From: an uncultured Acidimicrobiales bacterium | Lineage (GTDB): Bacteria; Actinomycetota; Acidimicrobiia; Acidimicrobiales; SZUA-35 | Length of the DNA: 64,000 nucleotides | Assembly (NCBI GenBank): GCA_937922045.1 | Contig: CAKZXA010000028.1 | Coordinates: 1 to 64,000 of the forward strand | Reading direction: 5' to 3' | Shown here: in pieces, positions 59,263 to 64,000 of the stretch | Numbering within the stretch: position 1 is the first letter of the stretch | Layout: each line of letters opens with the position of its first letter | Program-made: the position numbers and the translations under genes | The notes under the pieces: generated by a model | The model's input: only the letters and a program-made list of their open reading frames with translations | Told to the model about the DNA's origin: nothing | Databases searched by the model: none

Positions 59263-60648
59263 TCAGGGTCGCCATGCGGGGGTTGGGGTTGATCCCAGCT
59301 CGCTGGCCCCCGACTCCCATCGAAGGAGACCGTTGACGGGCGGGCGTGCTCGTCGCGCCATGCCCCAGCTCGTCGATTCAGGCTCCGGTTCGAGATCATC
59401 GCTTCCAAGGGGAGCCATCTCGGCCTGGAGTGGCCCGGCTGGTCCGGAGCACAGCAGCTCGGCGTGGGCGGCGAGCGAGCTGCGCCAGGTCGACCCGGCA
59501 TTGGTGATGAGGCGTTGCCGCCACCCCTCGATGGCGGCGGCCGCCAGGGTGTAGCCGGTGGCGTGATCGAGGGCTTGCACCGGCAGCGGTGTCGGCGAGG
59601 TGCTCTCGTAGGCGCTCTGGCCTTCGGCGGCGATGCCGCAGGCGATCTGCACGATCGAGTCGAACCCTCGCCGGTTCGCCCACGGGCCGCTATGGCCCCA
59701 TGCGTTGAGCGACACATCGACGAGACCGGGGTTGATGCTACGTCGTTGCTCAATCCCAAAGCCCAGTCCTTCGAGGGCGCCGGGCCGGTAGCCGTGCACG
59801 AGGATGTCGGCCGACTCAAGCAAGTAGGTGAATGTTTCACGACCCTCACCCTTCAGGTCGAGACGGGCGCACCGCTTCCCCAGGGTGACCTCGGGGATCA
59901 CGCCGGGCTCGTTCCAGGTCGGTGGGTCGATCCTCAGTACGTCGGCCCCGAGACCGGCGAGAAAGCGAGTGGCCACCGGGCCGGCAAGCACACGGGTGAG
60001 GTCGAGAACGCGAACCCCATCGAGGGGTCGTTCGGGATTGGCCGTTAGGGAACGCGTTGGCGTGCTGCTCGTTGGGTTGGTGGCGGTGTGCACGAGCGGT
60101 TCCTGAGCGAGCGCCTTGCCCTGCGGGTGCTCAGACCAGCTCTGGCGGTCGTTTAGCGCAACAGCAACACCGCCGCTGGCATAGACAGCTTCCTGAAGCT
60201 CGTGGGCGGACCAGGTGAGGGCCGCGTCGGTGACTGCGGAGCGCTCGTCGGCGCACCCCAGCACGTCGACTGCGGCTCGGCGATGGTGGGGGGCGTTGGT
60301 GTGGAGCCGGATGTGGCCGTCGCTGGTTTGGTAGATGCCGGCGATCTCGTCCCATGCGCTGTCCATCTGCCACTGCTGGGGCTGAATCGTCCAGCCAAAC
60401 CAGAGAGACGCCAGTCGGCGGTTGACGAGGATGGGAGAGGTCGAGGTGGCACCGAGTGTCTGTTGTAGTGCTCGCGTGGCCAGGGCTGCATTGGCAACGC
60501 TGTCGACAGCGAAGTCGGTGACGGCGTAGGCCGACGGAAGTTCGGAGGATGGTCCGTCGGCGTGCGGGCCGTCGTGCTCGATTGGAGCGTCGGCGTTGTG
60601 GCCGATTGCGGCGGTGAAGGTCGGGAGGAATGGGGTGCTGGCGGCCAT
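59263..60648 (-). CDS. CaiB/BaiF (class III) CoA-transferase family protein
   Basis: 461-residue protein with family signatures GVRVLDLTRVLAGPVATRFLAGLGADVLRID, KRCARLDLKGEGRETFTYLL, ADILVHGYRPGALEGLG, and the likely catalytic Asp in RRGFDSIVQIACGIA. An N-terminal segment of about 200 residues precedes the core, unusual for the family and partly similar to a second CaiB half. Members move CoA between organic acids. Start 60648 follows TACCCT by 7 nt. Confidence 0.85.
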   Translation of the reverse strand: MAASTPFLPTFTAAIGHNADAPIEHDGPHADGPSSELPSAYAVTDFAVDSVANAALATRALQQTLGATSTSPILVNRRLASLWFGWTIQPQQWQMDSAWDEIAGIYQTSDGHIRLHTNAPHHRRAAVDVLGCADERSAVTDAALTWSAHELQEAVYASGGVAVALNDRQSWSEHPQGKALAQEPLVHTATNPTSSTPTRSLTANPERPLDGVRVLDLTRVLAGPVATRFLAGLGADVLRIDPPTWNEPGVIPEVTLGKRCARLDLKGEGRETFTYLLESADILVHGYRPGALEGLGFGIEQRRSINPGLVDVSLNAWGHSGPWANRRGFDSIVQIACGIAAEGQSAYESTSPTPLPVQALDHATGYTLAAAAIEGWRQRLITNAGSTWRSSLAAHAELLCSGPAGPLQAEMAPLGSDDLEPEPESTSWGMARRARPPVNGLLRWESGASELGSTPTPAWRP

Positions 60649-60655
60649 AAGTCTA

Positions 60656-60661
60656 AGGGTA
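60656..60661 (-). promoter_or_regulatory. -10 hexamer TACCCT of the CoA-transferase gene (leaderless)
   Basis: On the minus strand TACCCT is followed after 7 nt by the ATG at 60648. Confidence 0.6.
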
Positions 60662-60726
60662 GGTTCATGCCTCGGAAGCGGCTGGCGTCAACGCCTTCAG
60701 AATCTCAAAAAGATGAAGAAAATGTC

Positions 60727-60755
60727 TTGCCTTTTCAAAAGGCTCGCTGTAACAT
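60727..60755 (+). promoter_or_regulatory. Sigma-70 promoter of the candidate ncRNA
   Basis: TTGCCT (60727-60732), exactly 17 bp, then TAACAT (60750-60755). Transcription would begin near 60762 and run to the terminator at 60900-60924. Confidence 0.6.
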
Positions 60756-60761
60756 AAAGGC

Positions 60762-60925
60762 AACATCGTTACGACGACTCAGTGGCCGGTTTACCCATAC
60801 CGCCCGCGCCACGGTCACTGGGTCGTTGTAGCGTGCAACTTCCGGGTCGGTGCACCCTCTCCCCGCCGGCCCGGTCGTCGCGTTAAAGAATCATTGACTA
60901 ACCCCACTCTTTAGTGGGGTTTTTC
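60762..60925 (+). ncRNA. Candidate structured intergenic RNA (~165 nt)
   Basis: Between its own promoter and a strong terminator lie two long hairpins. Stem 1 pairs 60767-60784 with 60816-60833 (18 pairs including a few G-U), closing a 31-nt C-rich loop. Stem 2 pairs 60842-60850 with 60866-60874 (9 pairs), closing a loop containing CCCTCTCCCC. The third hairpin is the terminator. No sizeable ORF of good quality runs through it, although a 54-codon frame begins at 60668, upstream of the promoter. Two C-rich loops before a terminator recall the actinobacterial 6C RNA, but I cannot confirm that family. It could also be an untranslated leader ending prematurely. Confidence 0.55.
60900..60924 (+). 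terminator. Rho-independent terminator of the candidate ncRNA
   Basis: AACCCCACT (60900-60908) and AGTGGGGTT (60913-60921) form a 9-bp stem with a 4-nt loop, followed by a T run (TTTTTCTT). The T run is downstream on the plus strand, so it ends a plus-strand transcript; no plus-strand gene lies upstream other than the candidate RNA. Confidence 0.85.
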
Positions 60926-61179
60926 TTCGCCCGGGCAGCCGATTGTAGGCGAAACAGCCTAGATGTCGCTGGTCTTCGGTGCTTGGTGTGTCCTGGGATG
61001 ACGGCTGATGCGAATGACAGACTTGTGTTTTGATGTGACGATTCAGGGTGTTGGGCCATTCACAACCATTGGGCCGACTTGCAACACTGAAACTCTCTTT
61101 TTGGTCACGATTTCGTAATATAAGCAGCGACATGCATCAACAAGCAGATAGTTGAGACACCATGGTTTGAGGGAGGTGG

Positions 61180-62916
61180 CTAGCGATTGATCCAGCGGAA
61201 GAACTTGGATGAGGCCCAGGAGTTGATCACCAACTCCTTTGGCGCCCAGCCCCGCTGAGCGGTGAGCACGCCGTACTCCATGCGCCCCAGTTCTGAGACG
61301 TGGTGTGAGTCGGTGTTGATCACAAGTTTGACCTCTCGATCAACGGCACGGCGTACGACGTCGGAGGCCGCGTCGAGCCGTTGGAGTGCTCCATTGATCT
61401 CGAGAGCGACGTCGTTGGCTACAAGGGCGTCGAGCACCTTGTCTATGTCGAGCTCGATGCCGGGGCGGCGCCCGATGTATCGCCCCGTGAGGTGGCCAAT
61501 GGAGTTCACCGTTGGATCTTCGATAGCGGTGATCAGCCGGCGGGTTTGTTCTTCAACCGATTGGTCGAAATGGGAATGGACCGAAGCCACGGTGTAGTCG
61601 AACAGGGCACGAAAGTCGTCCTCGTAGTCGAGTCCGCCGTCGGGGCCGATGTTTAGTTCGCAGCCCCACAGCACCGTCATGTCCGGGTACGACTTCTGCA
61701 CCTCGGCGATCACGTCGCGGTGTTCGAGCATTTCCTCGGCGCTGGAGCCGTTGATGGCGAGGTCTTCGCCGTGGTCGGTGATGGCGAGGTATGCGTAGCC
61801 TTGGGCTGCGGCCTCGGCCACCATGTCGGCCACCGATGAACGACCGTCGCCCGAGCGATCGGTGTGATAGTGCAGATCACCCTTGATGTGCTTGCGTTGA
61901 ATCAGATCCGGTAGTTCTCCCTCGGTTTCGCCGCTGGCTTCGCGCAGAGGGGGAGGGATGTAGGGAAGATCGAGCGCCTTGTAGATGGACGCCTCAGATT
62001 TGGAGGCAACGACCTTGTCGGTCTCGGTGTCCATCAGGCCGTATTCGTTGAGTAGGAGGCCCCGGTCCATCGCCCGCTGCCGCAGGGCGATGTTGTGCGC
62101 TTTGGAGCCGGTGAAGTAGAGAGTGGCCGCACCGAACTGAGACGACTTCACCACCCTCACGTCTACCTGGAGCCCTGAGCGTGTGAGGAACGATGTCTTG
62201 GTATCGCCAGACACGACGATGTCGACTGCTTCGGGATGATTGCGCACCGCTTCCATCACCGGAATCGGCTTCGACGAGGCGACCGTGATGTCGATGTCGC
62301 CGATGGTCTCGGACATGCGTCGCAGGCTGCCACAGAAGGCCACCTTTGAAACCCCGGGCAGCGCTTCGAGATCGGCGACGAGCCGTTCGGCCAAGGGCAG
62401 AGCGTCTGCGATCGGAGTTCTTGTGTCTTTGCCGGTCAGGCCGAGTCGCTCGATGGCCTTGGCAATCTTGGCCTCGCTGGTAGCACCCATACGGGGCAGG
62501 GTGCGTAACTGTTCGGCCTCGATGGCGGCCTTGAGCTGCTCAACGTTTTCCACGCCGAGTTCGGCCCTCACCAGCTTCAGCGTTTTCGGCCCGAGCCCCG
62601 GGATCTTCGACAGCTGCACAAACTCGGGCGGGTACTTCTCTCGCAACCGATCGACCTTCTCGACCGAACCGGTTTCGATCAGCTCCCTGATCTTGGTGGC
62701 GGTGGCCTTGCCGACGCCATCGATCTTGGTGAGCTCGGCCGCCGACATGCCAGCGATAGCGCCGCTGTGAGCCTCCAACGCCAACTTGGCCTTCTCATAG
62801 GCTCGCACTTTGAAGGACTGAGGCGACTCCTCCTCCAGCGTGGTGAGCGTGATCAGCTCGCTCAACATGGCGTTGATATCAGCGGTGGTAACGGGTTTTG
62901 GATCTGGGGCAGCCAT
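61180..62916 (-). CDS. polX: PolX-family DNA polymerase with PHP exonuclease domain
   Basis: 578-residue PolX. Helix-hairpin-helix motifs (GVGKATATKI, IPGLGPKTLKLV) lie in the N-terminal third. The polymerase palm has the metal-binding Asp pair in ETIGDIDITVAS and a further Asp in LQVDVRVV. The C-terminal PHP domain (about 340-578) begins HIKGDLHYHTDRSGDG and contains AITDHGEDL, GCELNIG and INTDSHH, all metal ligands. It should act in base-excision or end repair. Start 62916 is supported by TAGACT 6 nt upstream; the frame has a TTG at 62922. Confidence 0.93.
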   Translation of the reverse strand: MAAPDPKPVTTADINAMLSELITLTTLEEESPQSFKVRAYEKAKLALEAHSGAIAGMSAAELTKIDGVGKATATKIRELIETGSVEKVDRLREKYPPEFVQLSKIPGLGPKTLKLVRAELGVENVEQLKAAIEAEQLRTLPRMGATSEAKIAKAIERLGLTGKDTRTPIADALPLAERLVADLEALPGVSKVAFCGSLRRMSETIGDIDITVASSKPIPVMEAVRNHPEAVDIVVSGDTKTSFLTRSGLQVDVRVVKSSQFGAATLYFTGSKAHNIALRQRAMDRGLLLNEYGLMDTETDKVVASKSEASIYKALDLPYIPPPLREASGETEGELPDLIQRKHIKGDLHYHTDRSGDGRSSVADMVAEAAAQGYAYLAITDHGEDLAINGSSAEEMLEHRDVIAEVQKSYPDMTVLWGCELNIGPDGGLDYEDDFRALFDYTVASVHSHFDQSVEEQTRRLITAIEDPTVNSIGHLTGRYIGRRPGIELDIDKVLDALVANDVALEINGALQRLDAASDVVRRAVDREVKLVINTDSHHVSELGRMEYGVLTAQRGWAPKELVINSWASSKFFRWINR

Positions 62917-62922
62917 GCCCAA

Positions 62923-62928
62923 AGTCTA
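62923..62928 (-). promoter_or_regulatory. -10 hexamer TAGACT of polX (leaderless)
   Basis: On the minus strand TAGACT is followed after 6 nt by the ATG at 62916. Confidence 0.6.
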
Positions 62929-63185
62929 GGACTCCACGCCGAGGCGATCGCACCAACCGAGAGGCCTTGCCGATTGACTTCAGATACAGGAACCCTGCAG
63001 CTATAAGAGTCGCCAACCAACGTCACAAATGTTGGCATAATGGACCAAATAGGACATTGAGATCTTGTTGTGGGGGACAGTTAAAGTGGGCTATATTCGA
63101 ACTTGCTAGTCAAGCCCAACGCTCTAACTATTGTGCAACTGATTAGAGTGCTAGGCCAATCCGCCGCCACCGTAAGAGAGTTATC

Positions 63186-63605
63186 ATGTCGCGCACTGCC
63201 AGTATTGGTGACCAGTTACGCCTGACCAACCTATTATTGGACGTTGAGCGGGTTCGCTCTGACGTTGTGAGTGTTCATTCCCCAGCATCGCAGCGCCGTT
63301 GGTCTGAGAAGACGGTTGCGCTGCTCGACTACCTTCAAGGTCGAGGTGCGGTTGGTGTTGGTTCTGGCCTCGGGCAGAGTCAGACCGCAGTAGCTACGAG
63401 TAGTCGTAGCACGACTGCGCGGTCAACTATTGACCTCTGCGATGGTCAGACTGATGAGCTTATTGCTAGTTTAACAAGGTTCAGTGATTCGGCCCAGCTC
63501 GACGAAAGCGATCTTGATCGACTTGAAAGCTTATTGGATGACCTTGCCTGGCGTATTTCCGCCGACTTGCGCCGGGCCGACGAGGACCTCTACCGCTCTC
63601 GATGA
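63186..63605 (+). CDS. Hypothetical protein, first of an overlapping pair
   Basis: 139-residue helical, charged protein (MSRTASIGDQLRLTNLLLDVERVRSDVVSVHS ... LESLLDDLAWRISADLRRADEDLYRSR) with a Ser/Thr-rich middle (VATSSRSTTARSTI). It has no signal peptide or TM segment. AAGAGAG precedes the ATG by about 8 nt. The codon usage and base composition are less GC-rich than the neighbours. Its stop overlaps the start of the next gene (ATGA). No family is recognised; it may be the small first gene of an accessory two-gene module. Confidence 0.7.
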   Translation: MSRTASIGDQLRLTNLLLDVERVRSDVVSVHSPASQRRWSEKTVALLDYLQGRGAVGVGSGLGQSQTAVATSSRSTTARSTIDLCDGQTDELIASLTRFSDSAQLDESDLDRLESLLDDLAWRISADLRRADEDLYRSR

Positions 63606-64000
63606 TCGATGGCGCGCATAGATCCGCTGGTGAACGGCTGCGGGCGGAACCCAGTGGTTCCCTTGACCGCCTGAAGCATCAGTATCAACTCCGGTTCACA
63701 GAGATCTACGATCGTGTCTCGTCGACCCGCAGTTCGCTGACCGAGGGTTGCCGAGATCTCGCCGGAGTTCTCAGGCTCGTAGAAATCTTCCTTGAAGGTA
63801 TTCGGCTGGCATCCTTCGAGGGATTGGCCAAGGACCCGACGGATAGGCTGGCTCGACTTGAGCTGTGGAAACTCCGCCAGGTGGCCGAGTACATTGATAC
63901 TGAGTTCCTTAACCTCGCGAGTGTGGCCCCTCCAGCCTGGTTGCGTGATCTTGTCTGGGACGAAGCCGAGGGCATCGGGATGCCAGCTGTCCCTCTTCTT
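63602..64000 (+). CDS. Hypothetical protein, N-terminal part, continues past the window
   Basis: Begins in an ATGA overlap with the preceding gene and stays open for 133 codons to the end of the window. The visible sequence is helical and charged (LDRLKHQYQLRFTEIYDRVSS, LARLELWKLRQVAEYIDTEFLNL) with no signal peptide. Base composition matches the preceding gene more than the rest of the window. Function not recognised. Confidence 0.7.
   Translation, partial: MIDGAHRSAGERLRAEPSGSLDRLKHQYQLRFTEIYDRVSSTRSSLTEGCRDLAGVLRLVEIFLEGIRLASFEGLAKDPTDRLARLELWKLRQVAEYIDTEFLNLASVAPPAWLRDLVWDEAEGIGMPAVPLL

Larger units (their letters stand above)
60649..61179. other. Intergenic region between CoA-transferase and PolX genes
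   Basis: About 530 bp. The minus-strand promoter of the CoA-transferase lies at 60656-60661. A plus-strand promoter, a structured region and a terminator occupy 60727-60928 (listed separately). From about 60930 to 61179 the sequence is poorer in G+C, and I see no convincing gene, RNA or repeat; the 3' end of PolX transcripts lies here. Confidence 0.7.

Noticed and set aside
60668-60832. A 54-codon plus-strand frame (MPRKRLASTPS...)
   Set aside because: It begins upstream of the clear promoter at 60727, runs into the first predicted hairpin, and has no ribosome-binding site or family resemblance.
60891-61133. An 80-codon minus-strand frame across the terminator at 60900
   Set aside because: It would encode part of the terminator hairpin and has atypical codon use.

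Overview
The window is GC-rich DNA with the codon usage, gene families and promoter style of a free-living actinobacterium. The 13E12-type DUF222/HNH gene with an actinobacterial LexA box, a DivIVA-family polar coiled-coil protein, crotonyl-CoA carboxylase/reductase, the split ChrB and many leaderless genes point to Actinomycetota. The mix of a glucosylglycerate-type transporter, dimethylglycine-dehydrogenase-like proteins, an MttB homologue and flavin monooxygenases is most reminiscent of class Acidimicrobiia; that class-level guess is inference. I see no rRNA, tRNA, CRISPR array, insertion sequence or prophage.

Layout. 1-189 is the tail of an unknown gene. 203-7655 is a LacI-controlled ABC sugar importer ending in a GH63-like glycosidase; one permease carries an unusual SH3-like insert. 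7707-15753 holds a small membrane protein, a LysR regulator and, divergently, two FAD/GcvT demethylating dehydrogenases plus an MttB-family methyltransferase (methylated-amine catabolism). 15772-24860 holds an SOS-type HNH gene, a PPOX-fold protein, a P450 and a minus-strand lipid operon (FAD oxidase, DUF1365, CFA synthase, SRPBCC-SDR fusion) facing a PhyH oxygenase. 25063-29568 has an ECF sigma factor with its putative membrane anti-sigma factor, and a c-di-GMP protein with an intact EAL but degenerate GGDEF domain. 29594-32455 is a chromate module (split ChrB, ChrA, LMW-phosphatase-like protein) with back-to-back overlapping promoters. 32452-36074 is a PspC/LiaFSR-like envelope-stress system. 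36165-46232 is a run of mostly monocistronic metabolic genes, including a questin-oxidase-like gene broken by a 17-bp tandem duplication. 46338-49945 is a UgpB-A-E-like glycerol-phosphate importer without its ATPase. 49959-54349 has a CMD protein, an SLC12-like transporter and an azoreductase/HxlR pair with a double operator. 54391-59243 has Ccr, a DivIVA-domain coiled-coil protein and a thiolase. 59263-62916 has a CaiB-type CoA-transferase, a candidate structured ncRNA and PolX. The last kilobase carries two overlapping unknown genes, the second running off the end.

How genes work together. Two importers feed carbon, probably a compatible solute and glycerol phosphates. The only ATPase gene seen (5318-6412) may serve both. 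The GcvT/MttB cluster would pass methyl groups to one-carbon metabolism, to which the homocysteine S-methyltransferase may also connect. Ccr and the thiolase fit acetyl-CoA/ethylmalonyl-CoA chemistry. At least 16 genes begin 6-8 nt after a TANNNT hexamer, so leaderless initiation is a major mode here; I used it to choose many starts.

The most unusual signals are the plus-strand intergenic RNA near 60.76-60.93 kb, the SH3-containing permease, the overlapping chr promoters, the tandem-duplication frameshift and several other short tandem duplications. All calls are from reading the sequence; no database search was run.
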